Shown here: one piece after another, positions 40,877 to 50,968 of the stretch
How the letters are laid out: every line of letters starts with the position of its first letter
How positions within the stretch are numbered: the stretch's first letter is position 1
Origin: Treponema_C sp050320395
Lineage (GTDB): Bacteria; Spirochaetota; Spirochaetia; Treponematales; Treponemataceae
Length of the DNA stretch: 64,000 nucleotides
Reading direction: 5' to 3'
Assembly: GCF_050320395.1 (NCBI RefSeq)
Contig: NZ_CP144459.1
Location: 1,798,001 to 1,862,000, forward strand
The notes under the pieces: generated by a model
Seen by the model: the letters and a program-made list of their open reading frames with translations, nothing else
Database searches by the model: none
What the model was told of the DNA's origin: nothing
Program-made: the position numbers and the translations under genes

Positions 40877-42490
40877 CTATTTTAACACTTCCTCAATCAA
40901 TTTAATATTACCTGTTATATGTTCATTTTTGAACGTTTTACAGCTTTTTCCCGTTAACTTTTTAAATATTTTACTGAAATAATACGGACTGTAAAACCCT
41001 ACTGCATCGGCTATTTCATATATTCGCATATTTGTATGCATTAATAAATCTTTCGCCTTTTCGATACGATAACGTGTTACATAGGTTATAAAATTCACTC
41101 CGATTTCTTTTTTAAAGATGGTGGAGAGATAGCTTGGTGTTATCTCAAGATGCTGCGCAACCATATCTTCTGAAATATTTCTTTGATAATTTTGAGATAT
41201 ATACTCCGTGCATTTTTGAATAATAGCATTCGGATATTTTTTTGATCCCCACCCGTTTTGTTTTAATACTTCGTCATATATATCAATAATATGCTGTTCA
41301 ATTTCTTTTACGGATAAAAAAGAAAAAATAAAAGCCTCATCCTTATTACAAAAAAACTGCGGTAATTTTTTTGTGGTCATTTGAGCAATATCTATAAAGC
41401 CGAAAAATGCTGTTTTAAGATAACTATAATTTCCTGATTGACGAAGCAAATCGAAAAAAGTGTGTATAAATTCGCTAAGTTGGTTATAATCGCCTTTGAC
41501 GACAAGACGAATAAGCTCAATACCGTCAAGTATAGGCTGTGCTGCTTGACATACTGCCGGAGCATAAAAAATAAATTTTTCAGAAAAAAAGCTTTGTTGG
41601 CGTGCAGATTCGGCTTCCTTTAATAATTCATAAATATTGGAAGCGGATTCCAATCTGCTGAAACCTCCATACAGTTTAAGTGTAAAATATAAATTGATTT
41701 TCTGTTCAAAAACAGTCGTTTTTTTTAAAATATCCTGCATTACGGATTTATCTTTTTGAACAGGAAACAGGATAGTAATTGCATAGAAATATTTAAAGTA
41801 TTTTATATTTATAACTGATTGGGGAAAAACTATTTCTGCAACAGATGTTATAATACCGCATATCATATCCGTGTTTTCCGCTATATTATCATTCGGTATT
41901 CCGGAATATTTTATGGCAATATATAAATCATCATCAAAAAAATGATTTTTCTCTTTTTGGTCTTTATTTGACGCATCGTTACAATTAATGCAGTAATTAT
42001 GGATATCCGTATGGTTTGTATATAATGCATCTTGCAACCATTTTTTTAATAAATCACTTTTATCACACGAAGTAATAATCTCCGCTGTTTCGGGTAATAA
42101 ATCGGAGCGCAGTTTTTCAAAAAAAGGAAGTATACTATTCGTATTCAAATCCGATTTTAATAAATAGTGGGAAACGCCCAGTTCAATGGCATTTTGGGCA
42201 TATTTGAAATTTTCATAATTAGTTAAAATGACACATGTTATACGCGGATATTTTTCGCGTATTTTAGCAATCAACTCTAAGCCGCTCATCCCCGGCATTG
42301 ATATGTCGGTAATAACTACATCAGGTTGTAACGCCGCCACTTTATTCAAGGCTTCAAGTGCATTTGCAGCTTCACCTATTACTGTAAAACCCGCTCTTTC
42401 CCATGAAATACTTGTTTTTACACCAAGACGAACTAAAAATTCATCATCAACAATAAGTATGCGGCACAACCTGTCAAACTTTTTTGACAT
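40877..42490 (-). CDS. response regulator with AraC-type DNA-binding domain
   Basis: 537 residues from the ATG at 42490, with GGAGA upstream; the frame continues to 42526, but that enters the kinase gene. Receiver domain: RILIVDDEFLVRLGV, phosphoacceptor Asp in DVVITDISMPGMSG. A middle region of about 250 residues is of unknown fold. The C-terminal AraC HTH reads ISEDMVAQHLEITPSYLSTIFKK and IYEIADAVGFYSPYYFSKIFK. This is the YesN-type partner of the YesM-like kinase at 50969. Being at the far end of the same operon, it likely activates it. Confidence 0.88.
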   Translation of the reverse strand: MSKKFDRLCRILIVDDEFLVRLGVKTSISWERAGFTVIGEAANALEALNKVAALQPDVVITDISMPGMSGLELIAKIREKYPRITCVILTNYENFKYAQNAIELGVSHYLLKSDLNTNSILPFFEKLRSDLLPETAEIITSCDKSDLLKKWLQDALYTNHTDIHNYCINCNDASNKDQKEKNHFFDDDLYIAIKYSGIPNDNIAENTDMICGIITSVAEIVFPQSVINIKYFKYFYAITILFPVQKDKSVMQDILKKTTVFEQKINLYFTLKLYGGFSRLESASNIYELLKEAESARQQSFFSEKFIFYAPAVCQAAQPILDGIELIRLVVKGDYNQLSEFIHTFFDLLRQSGNYSYLKTAFFGFIDIAQMTTKKLPQFFCNKDEAFIFSFLSVKEIEQHIIDIYDEVLKQNGWGSKKYPNAIIQKCTEYISQNYQRNISEDMVAQHLEITPSYLSTIFKKEIGVNFITYVTRYRIEKAKDLLMHTNMRIYEIADAVGFYSPYYFSKIFKKLTGKSCKTFKNEHITGNIKLIEEVLK

Positions 42491-42491
42491 T

Positions 42492-44018
42492 TTATGTCTC
42501 CAAGTGACTGATTCTTTCCATATCACTCTTTAAATTATTGTAAATCGATTGATATAATTCATAGTATTTTGTATATACCTCATGTGCTTTTTGATTGGGC
42601 AGTATCTCTTTATCTAATATTTGCCACTTTTTTATATCCTCATAATTTAAAATACCCGTACCTAAACCCGCAAGCATAGCATCTCCCATATTTGCCTCGA
42701 CATCACTAAGGGGACATACAACCGGAAAGCCGGTAACATCGGCAAATATTTGTCTCCATAGTTTTGATTTCGTCACCCCTCCGGCAATTAATATGCGCTT
42801 TCCTATGTCCGTATTCATACTTTCTATTACATTTCGGAGAGAGTAAGCTACCGCTTCCAAAAAAGCTCTATAAATATCAATTTTAGTATGTGTTAAAGAC
42901 AAACCGAAAATGACTCCCTTTGCATCGGAGTTCCATACAGGACTACGTTCCCCCATAAAATAGGGGAGAACAATTATCCCATTACTGCCAACCGGTATAC
43001 TTGCCGCTTGATCATCTAAAATTTTATAAGCGTTCACGCCGCCGTTTTTTTCTTGAGAGAATTCCCACTCGGCAAAAGTGTTTCGAAACCACTTAATCAG
43101 CGCTCCGGCAGTAGCAGCTCCGCCAAAACAGTAGGAAAATTGCTTTGCGTTGTATAAATAAGGCCATATAATCAAGCCGTTCCCGTCTATTTGTTTACTT
43201 GAAATCAGCGCAGCACACATAGAGGTTCCGATTGCTGCAGCGAAGCATCCCTGTTCAAATATTCCTAATCCTATATTCGCCGCTCCGCAGTCTATACCGC
43301 CGGCACACACAGGCATGCCTTCTTCCAAACCCAGTTCCGCCGCCGCTTCTTTTGTCAAGCCTCCGACAATGTCTGTCGATTCAACTATAGTTTCGGGCAT
43401 CATAGATAGCGGAATGCCCATTAAATCCATCAGTTCTTTCGACCAGGTATGAGTGTTCATGTCAAAAATACCGCCTATATTTCCGGCTGAAGAAAAGTCA
43501 GTTGCAACTTTGTTTGTCATTTTATAAATAGCGTAGTCTTTGGGGCTGAGAAAAAGCTCAATTTTCTTCCAATTTTCAGGTTCATGGTTTTTTATCCACA
43601 AAATTTTTGTGTAGCCATAGTAGGGGTCGGCACTGTTGTGAGTAATTTCGAGCAGTTTTTTACTCCCGATTTTTTTTAAGACCCAATCGGTTTCTTCTTG
43701 CGCTCGGCGATCCATCCATATCAGACAGGGCCTTACCGGGTTCATGTTTTTATCAAGAGGGATTCCCGAACCGCCATATAAACCGCTTATGGCAATCCCC
43801 TTAATATTACAAGCAGCAATTTGTGATTTTTTTACTGTTTTCTTTATAGATTCTTTTAGAGCATTAACCCACACATCGGGCCATTGCTCCGCCCATAAAG
43901 GTTTGGGGGTTAAAACATCATATTCCTGCAAATCTTGTGCGATTATATTCCCTTTGGTATCCACCAATATTGTTTTAGTGCCGGATGTCCCGATATCGCT
44001 TCCCAATAAATAATCCAT
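42492..44018 (-). CDS. FGGY-family carbohydrate kinase
   Basis: 508 residues. The N-terminal ATPase fold begins YLLGSDIGTSGTKTILVD, with MDRRAQEETDWV, CAGGIDCGAANIGLGI and IAGGVTKSKLWRQIFAD. It phosphorylates a ketose or polyol (relatives: xylulokinase, ribulokinase, erythritol kinase). The stop is one base upstream of the regulator start. Operon neighbours (a zinc dehydrogenase and a polyol-type transporter) suggest a ketopentose or ketotetrose substrate; I would not name one enzyme. Confidence 0.84.
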   Translation of the reverse strand: MDYLLGSDIGTSGTKTILVDTKGNIIAQDLQEYDVLTPKPLWAEQWPDVWVNALKESIKKTVKKSQIAACNIKGIAISGLYGGSGIPLDKNMNPVRPCLIWMDRRAQEETDWVLKKIGSKKLLEITHNSADPYYGYTKILWIKNHEPENWKKIELFLSPKDYAIYKMTNKVATDFSSAGNIGGIFDMNTHTWSKELMDLMGIPLSMMPETIVESTDIVGGLTKEAAAELGLEEGMPVCAGGIDCGAANIGLGIFEQGCFAAAIGTSMCAALISSKQIDGNGLIIWPYLYNAKQFSYCFGGAATAGALIKWFRNTFAEWEFSQEKNGGVNAYKILDDQAASIPVGSNGIIVLPYFMGERSPVWNSDAKGVIFGLSLTHTKIDIYRAFLEAVAYSLRNVIESMNTDIGKRILIAGGVTKSKLWRQIFADVTGFPVVCPLSDVEANMGDAMLAGLGTGILNYEDIKKWQILDKEILPNQKAHEVYTKYYELYQSIYNNLKSDMERISHLET

Positions 44019-44094
44019 AATTTCCTCCTAATGAACAATCATATACTATTTTTTATCACATGACTACTGCTTTATGCGGGACACCCTTCTCTTA

Positions 44095-45180
44095 TCAGAA
44101 TGTCAGAGCAACTTTAAAATCTCCGTATTTTCCCGAGGCATATTCAAATGCCGTTTCCCATTCTTCAATGGGGAACATCTTTGAGACAACCCCCGCAGTT
44201 TTCAGTTTACCGCTTATAATATTTTCAATAACAAAGGGATACGCATACGGACTTAAATGCGAGCCTAAGATATCAAGTTCTTTTCTGTCGCCTATAATAG
44301 ACCAATCAACTGTTGTACTTGCACTGAATACACTAAATTCCACAAAACGTCCGAGTTTGCGTATTATACTTAAACCTTGGATAACACTGTCCGGATGTCC
44401 CGTAGCTTCAATATAAATATCACACCCGTATCCGTCCGTCAGATTCATAATCTCTTTCATGATATCCGTATTTTTGGGATTCATTACCAAATCTGCACCG
44501 AATTCCCTAGCCTTTTCCAATCTTTTTTCAATCATATCAAGTACAATCAACTTTTTTGGATTCTTCATACGTGCGTAGGTTATCATTCCCAATCCTAGAG
44601 TTCCTGCTCCGGCGATAACGACAACATCTTCATTGGTTATCTGTGCGCGATCAACAGCATGTTTTGCACACCCATAGGGTTCAATGAGCAGAGCCTGGTC
44701 TACCGTCATATTATCGGGAATTCTTGAAATAACACTAGTTTTGGGATAGCGGACATATTCAGCCATTCCACCGTTGTTTTCCATTTGAAAACCGAAGATA
44801 TTATGAGGCTGACACATCCAATAATGTCCATCCTTACAAAATCTACATTTACCGCACGGAACAATTTGATCGGCAATAATTCTATCTCCAAGAGCATATT
44901 CCGTCACGTTTTTACCGATTTGAACAATATGGCCCGAGAATTCATGGCCGGGTATAAAAGGAGGCTTAACCCATGCAGGTTGTACTTCATCTCCCCAAAA
45001 CATACCAGCGCCGCTTTTACATTTGATATCTCCGGCACAAACACCGCATGCTTCGGTTTTTATTATTATATCATCATCCCCGCAAACTGGAGTCGGATAT
45101 GCATTTTCAAATACATACTTATCTTTACTGTATGCAACCAATGCTTTCATTGTTTTGGGAATACTTCCAAGTTTTTCCAT
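44095..45180 (-). CDS. zinc-dependent medium-chain alcohol/polyol dehydrogenase
   Basis: 361 residues. The catalytic zinc residues are in ACGVCAGDIK and PGHEFSGHIVQIG; the structural zinc cluster is CGKCRFCKDGHYWMC; the NAD motif is GAGTLGLGM. The best analogues are sorbitol/threitol/L-arabinitol-type dehydrogenases. It oxidises a polyol to a ketose. It lies 53 bases after the ATPase gene and before the kinase, the order expected for import, oxidation, phosphorylation. Confidence 0.85.
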   Translation of the reverse strand: MEKLGSIPKTMKALVAYSKDKYVFENAYPTPVCGDDDIIIKTEACGVCAGDIKCKSGAGMFWGDEVQPAWVKPPFIPGHEFSGHIVQIGKNVTEYALGDRIIADQIVPCGKCRFCKDGHYWMCQPHNIFGFQMENNGGMAEYVRYPKTSVISRIPDNMTVDQALLIEPYGCAKHAVDRAQITNEDVVVIAGAGTLGLGMITYARMKNPKKLIVLDMIEKRLEKAREFGADLVMNPKNTDIMKEIMNLTDGYGCDIYIEATGHPDSVIQGLSIIRKLGRFVEFSVFSASTTVDWSIIGDRKELDILGSHLSPYAYPFVIENIISGKLKTAGVVSKMFPIEEWETAFEYASGKYGDFKVALTF

Positions 45181-45232
45181 AATATACCTTCCTTATAAAA
45201 TTTATATTGTATGTATAATTAACACATACACA

Positions 45233-46363
45233 TTACAAAGTTCTATTCAGATTCTTACCTGTCTTGTTATCAAATAAATGGACTTTTTCTGCACTGAAAC
45301 TCAAATAAATTATATCTTTGGGCCGATACAGAATATTATCGGTCGTAGTCATACATAGCACCGTGTTGCCTATAGAAACAGATACACGTCTTTCATCCCC
45401 CAGATTTTCATAAACGGAAACAACCGCATCTGCACGCAATGATTTTTCTTTATCAATATGTACATCGGTAGGTCGAATCCCGATTGTCACCTCCATATCA
45501 TTATGTAATATCTTATTATATTTATCGGGAACCTGTAATTCCAAGCTGCTGTTTTCAAAAGTAAAAATAAAAGAATTGTCTCTTTGTTTTATTTTTGTCT
45601 GCAATAGATTCATGGGCGGTTCTCCGATAAAATCGGCTACAAACTTATTCGCAGGATTATCATATATTTCAAGAGGGGTACCTATTTGTTGAATTTCTCC
45701 TTCATTCATAATAATAATCCGGTCTGCAAGCGACATTGCTTCCATTTGATCATGGGTAACTATAATGGTTGTACATTTGATTTCATGATGCATGCGTTTT
45801 ATTTCCTGACGTAATTGCTGGCGCATTTTACCGTCCAAGTGACTTAGGGGTTCGTCCAGAAGCAGTATGTCAGGCTTCCGGACAATTGCACGGGCAATAT
45901 TAACACGCTGCTTTTGCCCCCCTGACAACGAGGCCGGCATTTTATCCAATAATTTTTCTATTTTTAATAACGGTGCAATATATTCAATTCGCTCTTTAAT
46001 ATCTTTGTCGGAAATCTTTTTTGCGCGCATATTGAATGCCAGATTTTCATATACGGTTAAAGGCGGGTATAATGCATAATCTTCAAATGCCAAGCCTATA
46101 CCTCTATCTTTCGGATGTAAATCATTAATTCTCTGATCATTAATATACATATCACCGCTTGTTATTTCTTCAAGTCCGGCAATCATTCTCAGTGTAGTTG
46201 ATTTACCGCAACCGGAGGGCCCTAAAATACCGATAAATTCGCCATCAGCACATTCATAAGAAATATTATTTACAGCATAAGCCAGCTTCGACTCTTTTTT
46301 TCCAAAAAAAGTTTTTTTTATATCGTAGTTCTTATAAATATTCTTTAAAACAAGATTTGCCAT
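45233..46363 (-). CDS. ABC transporter ATPase 2 (UgpC/GlpT-like)
   Basis: 376 residues from the ATG at 46363, with AAAGGAAA before it. Walker A GPSGCGKSTTLRMIAG, signature LSGGQKQRVNIARAI and Walker B ILLLDEPLSHLD are canonical, followed by a TOBE domain. It is the second of two non-identical ATPase genes in tandem. Both probably assemble as a heterodimer with the two permeases downstream. Confidence 0.87.
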   Translation of the reverse strand: MANLVLKNIYKNYDIKKTFFGKKESKLAYAVNNISYECADGEFIGILGPSGCGKSTTLRMIAGLEEITSGDMYINDQRINDLHPKDRGIGLAFEDYALYPPLTVYENLAFNMRAKKISDKDIKERIEYIAPLLKIEKLLDKMPASLSGGQKQRVNIARAIVRKPDILLLDEPLSHLDGKMRQQLRQEIKRMHHEIKCTTIIVTHDQMEAMSLADRIIIMNEGEIQQIGTPLEIYDNPANKFVADFIGEPPMNLLQTKIKQRDNSFIFTFENSSLELQVPDKYNKILHNDMEVTIGIRPTDVHIDKEKSLRADAVVSVYENLGDERRVSVSIGNTVLCMTTTDNILYRPKDIIYLSFSAEKVHLFDNKTGKNLNRTL

Positions 46364-46394
46364 ATTTCCTTTACTCCCGTTATAGTTAATACTC

Positions 46395-47525
46395 TTAACG
46401 CATATACAATGATTGTTCACTTCGAGTTATAAACGCGAATGTGTTCGGATCAAAATATATGGCATTCTTCATATTCAACTTAAAATATATAGTTTGATCA
46501 ATGTCCGCATGAGTATCGTTCGGACAACTCAACGCAAACTTTTCCATTCCAACTAAAACAGTAATAATGACCTTATTTCCGATGGGTTCAATTGCATATA
46601 CACTTCCTTGCATCCAATCTTCTGAGAGCTTAGTAAATGCAAACTGAATATCATGGCTTCTAAAGCCTATATGAATACGGGAAGCTTTTCTAGCGAATAA
46701 CGCTTCAACTACATCTTTTTCCGGATATAATTTCACCTTTTGATCAAAGACATGAAAACATAATTCATTTTGTTCCGATATACATTCAGCTTCAATGATA
46801 TTAAGTTCAGGTTCTCCAAAGAGGCGGCCTATAAATTCATTCTGAGGTAAATAATACATTTCAATTGCACTGCCTATCTGTATAATTTTACCTTCATTTA
46901 AAACCGCAATCCTATCTGCAAGCGACATTGCTTCCATATAGTCATGAGTTACATATAGTGTTGTTGAATTGATAGAGCTTTGCATTTCTTTTAACTCGGC
47001 ACGCATCAGGTTCCGCAAACGTGCATCAAGATGTGCCAAAGGTTCATCCAATAAAAAAACATCCGGTTTTCTGACAAGACTGCGTCCCAATGCAACACGT
47101 TGTCTTTGTCCATTAGATAACTGCGTCGGTTTTCGATCAAGCAAAGTATCTATTTTCAATTTTTTTGCAATATTAACAACGGCATGTTCTATGTCATTTT
47201 TATTTTGTCTATATAAACGGCTTCTGAGAGGAGAGGCGATATTGTTATATACCGACAGATTCGGATACAGCGCATAATTTTCGAACACCATAGATACATT
47301 GCGCTCTCTGGATTCCGTTTGGTTGATAACTTTCCCGCCGATTTTTACGGTTCCTGATTCAGGAAATTCCGCACCTGCAATTATCTTCAACAGTGTTGTT
47401 TTTCCCGCTCCGGCAGGACCGAAAAGCACAAAAAATTCATTATCTTCTATTGTTAAATTTATATTGTCCAAAGCGATAGTATTCTTAAATTCTTTGGTTA
47501 CATTATGCAGTTCGACTTTAGCCAT
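46395..47525 (-). CDS. ABC transporter ATPase 1 (GlpS-like), variant signature
   Basis: 376 residues. Walker A GPAGAGKTTLLKIIAG and Walker B VFLLDEPLAHLD are intact, but the signature reads LSNGQRQRVALGRSL, with Asn where the partner has Gly. This asymmetric pair resembles rhizobial GlpS/GlpT, where two ATPases serve one glycerol transporter. The gene follows permease 2 by 12 bases. Confidence 0.87.
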   Translation of the reverse strand: MAKVELHNVTKEFKNTIALDNINLTIEDNEFFVLFGPAGAGKTTLLKIIAGAEFPESGTVKIGGKVINQTESRERNVSMVFENYALYPNLSVYNNIASPLRSRLYRQNKNDIEHAVVNIAKKLKIDTLLDRKPTQLSNGQRQRVALGRSLVRKPDVFLLDEPLAHLDARLRNLMRAELKEMQSSINSTTLYVTHDYMEAMSLADRIAVLNEGKIIQIGSAIEMYYLPQNEFIGRLFGEPELNIIEAECISEQNELCFHVFDQKVKLYPEKDVVEALFARKASRIHIGFRSHDIQFAFTKLSEDWMQGSVYAIEPIGNKVIITVLVGMEKFALSCPNDTHADIDQTIYFKLNMKNAIYFDPNTFAFITRSEQSLYMR

Positions 47526-47537
47526 AGTTCACTCCTT

Positions 47538-48377
47538 TTATCCTTTTACAGCACCGAAGCTCAATCCCCTGACTAAGTGTTTTTGAATAAATAGAGCAAC
47601 TATTATTTCCGGTAAAACAGCTATGCAGGAAGCTACCGCTACTTGTCCGTAGTGTACAGTATCCGAGGCTATATAACGGAGAGCAGTAATTGTTATGGGC
47701 TGGATATTAAAACCGCTGAGAATCATAGGAAACGTAAAGCTGTTCCATGCAAAAATAAAGGCAAGAAGAGCCGATGCAACTAAACCGGGCTTTATCAGAG
47801 GTAATAGATATTTAAGAAAGACCTCGTACCATGTATACCCGTCTAATTGTGCGGCCTGTTCAATCTCAATACTTATTTCTTCAAAATAACCTCGGACAAC
47901 CCATATAACCAAAGGCATAGTTATAAGCTGATACACCCAAATAAGTCCTCTATAAGTATCGTACAGACCTATTTTTTGGAAAATCAGAAAGATCGGTAAC
48001 ACAACCATGATTTCAGGAGCAAATTTAAATGACAGGATTTGAAATGCAATATCTTCCTTATTTTTAAACTGATATCGTGCAAGTGCATATGCGCAAGGTA
48101 CACCGGCTAATATTGTTATAAGCACCGCACCTCCTGCAATAATAAGATTCTGAACAAAAATTTTAAAATAATTTGTACCTATAAGAACTTTTTGATAATT
48201 TTCAAGTGTCGGTGTAAATCTGAATACAGTATTATACATTTCAGTATCGGACTTAAATGAACATAATACCATCCAGAACAACGGAAATAAGGAAAAAAAA
48301 GCGAATGCAGTAAGACACAAATTACGCATAACGGCTTCTGCTATTGATAACAGGGAATATTTTTTATAATTTATCAT
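47538..48377 (-). CDS. polyol ABC permease, MalG type
   Basis: 279 residues from the ATG at 48377, behind a strong AAGGAGGTGG site. Six membrane segments; the EAA loop IEQAAQLDGYTWYEVFLKYL is followed by PLIKPGLVASALLAFIFAWN; the C-terminus HLVRGLSFGAVKG is family-typical. The start is 11 bases from the stop of permease 1. Confidence 0.87.
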   Translation of the reverse strand: MINYKKYSLLSIAEAVMRNLCLTAFAFFSLFPLFWMVLCSFKSDTEMYNTVFRFTPTLENYQKVLIGTNYFKIFVQNLIIAGGAVLITILAGVPCAYALARYQFKNKEDIAFQILSFKFAPEIMVVLPIFLIFQKIGLYDTYRGLIWVYQLITMPLVIWVVRGYFEEISIEIEQAAQLDGYTWYEVFLKYLLPLIKPGLVASALLAFIFAWNSFTFPMILSGFNIQPITITALRYIASDTVHYGQVAVASCIAVLPEIIVALFIQKHLVRGLSFGAVKG

Positions 48378-48387
48378 TACCACCTCC

Positions 48388-49296
48388 TTAAATTGATAAT
48401 CCTGCTGCTTGCTTTGCCAACAGTCTCTGTCGCTTAACAAGAAATCGTGCTGTAAAATATATAAAAACCCATAGCACTAATAAATACGGCATAGAAGCAG
48501 CAAGTTTCTGATATATAAACCCGTTTATATAGCTTGTCAAAGATATATTCATCAAACTATCTCCGGGGCCGCCTTTCGATAAGGCAAAAATAATACCGAA
48601 CTCCTGCAAGGATGCCATCAGACGAAATAATAATGCAATATACATAAAGGGTTTTAATAAAGGCAAAGTCAATGTTTTAAAGACAAACCAACTGTTTGCA
48701 CCGTCAACAGCAGCTGCTTCAAACGGTGACTTAGGCAGCGATTGTATACCGGCAAGAACAAGCAAAAGTACAAATGGGGTATTAACCCATGTATCGATTA
48801 AAAGAGCTGTAAAAAGCGCCGTTTTATGTGATGCAGCCCAAGGGAAGCCATATATATTAAACAGGTTTAGGAATTTTTCCAAAACTCCTACGGAATTGGA
48901 TGTCATTAACTGCCAGATAAGTACTGCAATAGCTGGAGCTACCATTAATGGAAAAGTAAACAAAACTTTGAGTATTCTGCCGTATAAGGTATCTTTTTTT
49001 AAAAGAAGCGCGATAGCCGTTCCCAATAACATCTGTATAGTTGTCGCACCGATACCGTATAACAATGTTATAAAAAGAGCGTGCCAAAAAACTTTACTAG
49101 AAAACATTCTTATCCAGTTCTTGAATCCCACAAGAGAAAATTTAGGATTACGGAATGAAAAATTGGTAAATGACAAAAAAATTGCAACTGCAAACGGAAT
49201 CATAATTCCTATAAGAATAATCAATCCCGGAGCAATAATATAATATGGGCGTCTCCTTATATAACCGGGTACTTCGGATGCATATCCTTTCGGCAT
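48388..49296 (-). CDS. polyol ABC permease, MalF type
   Basis: 302 residues from the ATG at 49296, with AGGAGG upstream. Residues 15-40 begin YYIIAPGLIILIGIMIPFAV; the EAA loop is FEAAAVDGANSWFVFKTLTL. It precedes permease 2. The longer frame back to 49362 would run through the hairpin 49317-49362, so I reject that start. Confidence 0.87.
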   Translation of the reverse strand: MPKGYASEVPGYIRRRPYYIIAPGLIILIGIMIPFAVAIFLSFTNFSFRNPKFSLVGFKNWIRMFSSKVFWHALFITLLYGIGATTIQMLLGTAIALLLKKDTLYGRILKVLFTFPLMVAPAIAVLIWQLMTSNSVGVLEKFLNLFNIYGFPWAASHKTALFTALLIDTWVNTPFVLLLVLAGIQSLPKSPFEAAAVDGANSWFVFKTLTLPLLKPFMYIALLFRLMASLQEFGIIFALSKGGPGDSLMNISLTSYINGFIYQKLAASMPYLLVLWVFIYFTARFLVKRQRLLAKQAAGLSI

Positions 49297-49316
49297 AGCA
49301 CAACCTCCTATATATT

Positions 49317-49362
49317 TTGAAAGGGATGGCAAAAACGTTCCCGTTTTAAACACCCCTTTCAA
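49317..49362 (-). promoter_or_regulatory. hairpin between binding-protein and permease genes
   Basis: TTGAAAGGG (49317-49325) pairs with CCCTTTCAA (49354-49362), and inside is a second stem AAAACG/CGTTTT. There is no T-run on the minus strand. It is probably an mRNA stabiliser or attenuator, comparable in place to the hairpin at 1772 in the other transporter operon. Confidence 0.55.
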
Positions 49363-49387
49363 ATGCTGATTTATGATTGACGTATTT

Positions 49388-50776
49388 TTACAGTTGAATA
49401 TCTTCGACTGCGTTGTCCATTTTTTTCTTTAGACTGTCCAATCCTTGCTGAACACTCTTGTATTTTCCGGCAACTATATCTTGCAATGTTGCAGCCCATT
49501 CCGTTGTCGTTTCAAAGAAATACGGCTGAGGTGTAAACAAAATACTGGTATTTTCGATTGTTTTATTAAATGTATCGATATAGCCCGGCTGAACTTTCAT
49601 TTTTTCAACAAATTCAGGCAACTTCCATATTGAGGAACGTACGGGATCCATACTGTTACCTTGCAGTGTTGCGTAAGTCAGGAAATCTTTACTTGTAAAA
49701 TACATCAAATAATACCATGCAGCCCCTTTATTCTTTGAAGCAGAATTAATTGCCATTGCCCATGTCCAGTAATTTGAAATAACCGGATCGCCTACTTTCG
49801 CTGTCGGTAAAGGAGCAAAAGCGATATTACCAGCCTCCGCAGATGAACCGGGCCAATTTTGATGGATAGGATTGTTGTCTGCATCAATTTCGATTGCCGC
49901 CATACCGGAACCGAGATCAACGGCACAATCATACCATGTGTACTTTGACCATGAAGAACTTCCTCCGCGTTTTATCATATCTACAAAAAACTCGGTCATT
50001 GCAACAGCTTCTTTTGAATTTACCTTTGAAACAAGCTTACCTTTTTCAACGACAAAATCTTTTGCGCCCCATGCAGTATAGAAGCTCATATAACCCGGGT
50101 GAATTGTTCCCCAATCGCGCGCACCGCGAACCGCAACCGCATAAGAATTCGGTCCGTTCCAACCTTGCAAAGCATCACACACACGCAATAATTCTTCATA
50201 AGTCTTAGGAACTTCCAGATTTTTTTGTTTAAAGGCTCGTTTATTATAAGCCATCATATATACTTCAAACGCAAGCGGAAGCCCCAGGCGTTTTCCGCTG
50301 CCGACCGCAGCACCCGGTACACCGGTCCATCGTAATGCATTTACACCACTCGGAACAAAATCGGCAAAGTCATAATCCGGTGTAACCATTGCAGGGTTGT
50401 TTAAGAAAGTATCAATATCTTCTACATATCCCGCACTTGAATAATCCCATAATTGATAGGCACCGGACATAAACACATCGGGACTACCCGAACCGCTGGA
50501 AAGAGATGTGGAAACTTTATCAAAATAACTGGATTCGGGAGTAATAGAATATTTTACATGAATGCCCGTTAACTCTTCGAAATCTTTGATTTTTGAAATC
50601 ATAGCTTCCGCAGCGGTATGCTGAACCATGTGAATTTCAATTGTAGTACCGCTAAATGCTTTCCAATCAAATTGACCGTTTGATACCGATTTTGCAGTTA
50701 CTTTTTTTTGTGTGCATCCTAATTGCAGGAATGCAAGCAAAATCAAAACTGCAACCAAGTAAATCTTCTTCCTCAT
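49388..50776 (-). CDS. polyol/sugar-binding lipoprotein
   Basis: 462 residues, family 1 binding protein with the lipobox LQLGC after a short signal peptide. Motifs: TTIEIHMVQHTAAEAMISKI (N-terminal strand), SGSGSPDVFMSGAYQ, LPLAFEVYMMAYN and GMAAIEIDADNNPIHQNWPG. It captures the substrate outside the membrane. It is the first transporter gene, 192 bases after the kinase gene, with the operon promoter between. A GGAGG site precedes its ATG. Confidence 0.86.
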   Translation of the reverse strand: MRKKIYLVAVLILLAFLQLGCTQKKVTAKSVSNGQFDWKAFSGTTIEIHMVQHTAAEAMISKIKDFEELTGIHVKYSITPESSYFDKVSTSLSSGSGSPDVFMSGAYQLWDYSSAGYVEDIDTFLNNPAMVTPDYDFADFVPSGVNALRWTGVPGAAVGSGKRLGLPLAFEVYMMAYNKRAFKQKNLEVPKTYEELLRVCDALQGWNGPNSYAVAVRGARDWGTIHPGYMSFYTAWGAKDFVVEKGKLVSKVNSKEAVAMTEFFVDMIKRGGSSSWSKYTWYDCAVDLGSGMAAIEIDADNNPIHQNWPGSSAEAGNIAFAPLPTAKVGDPVISNYWTWAMAINSASKNKGAAWYYLMYFTSKDFLTYATLQGNSMDPVRSSIWKLPEFVEKMKVQPGYIDTFNKTIENTSILFTPQPYFFETTTEWAATLQDIVAGKYKSVQQGLDSLKKKMDNAVEDIQL

Positions 50777-50819
50777 AACACAATACCTCCAATCCCATGT
50801 ATATCACATGGTATGATAA

Positions 50820-50825
50820 ATTATA
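50820..50825 (-). promoter_or_regulatory. -10 element of the polyol operon
   Basis: TATAAT on the minus strand (50825 to 50820) lies 44 bases before the binding-protein start, and the -35 region (TACCAA) is poor. A weak -35 fits activation by the AraC-type regulator. The gap 50777-50968 has no gene. The imperfect TATATCACATGG / TATATGTGAG pair near 50800-50832 could be an operator. Confidence 0.45.
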
Positions 50826-50968
50826 TGTGAGTTTTATCAATATTGGTAGTATTGTTTTTTGCTATAAGTTTATCGTTTTTTATATTATGCAATAGCAGGA
50901 ATTATAAATATTTTTAACTATTTGAAACTTTTTTTCAATTTATATCAGAAAAAGATAACGCGGGAGAA

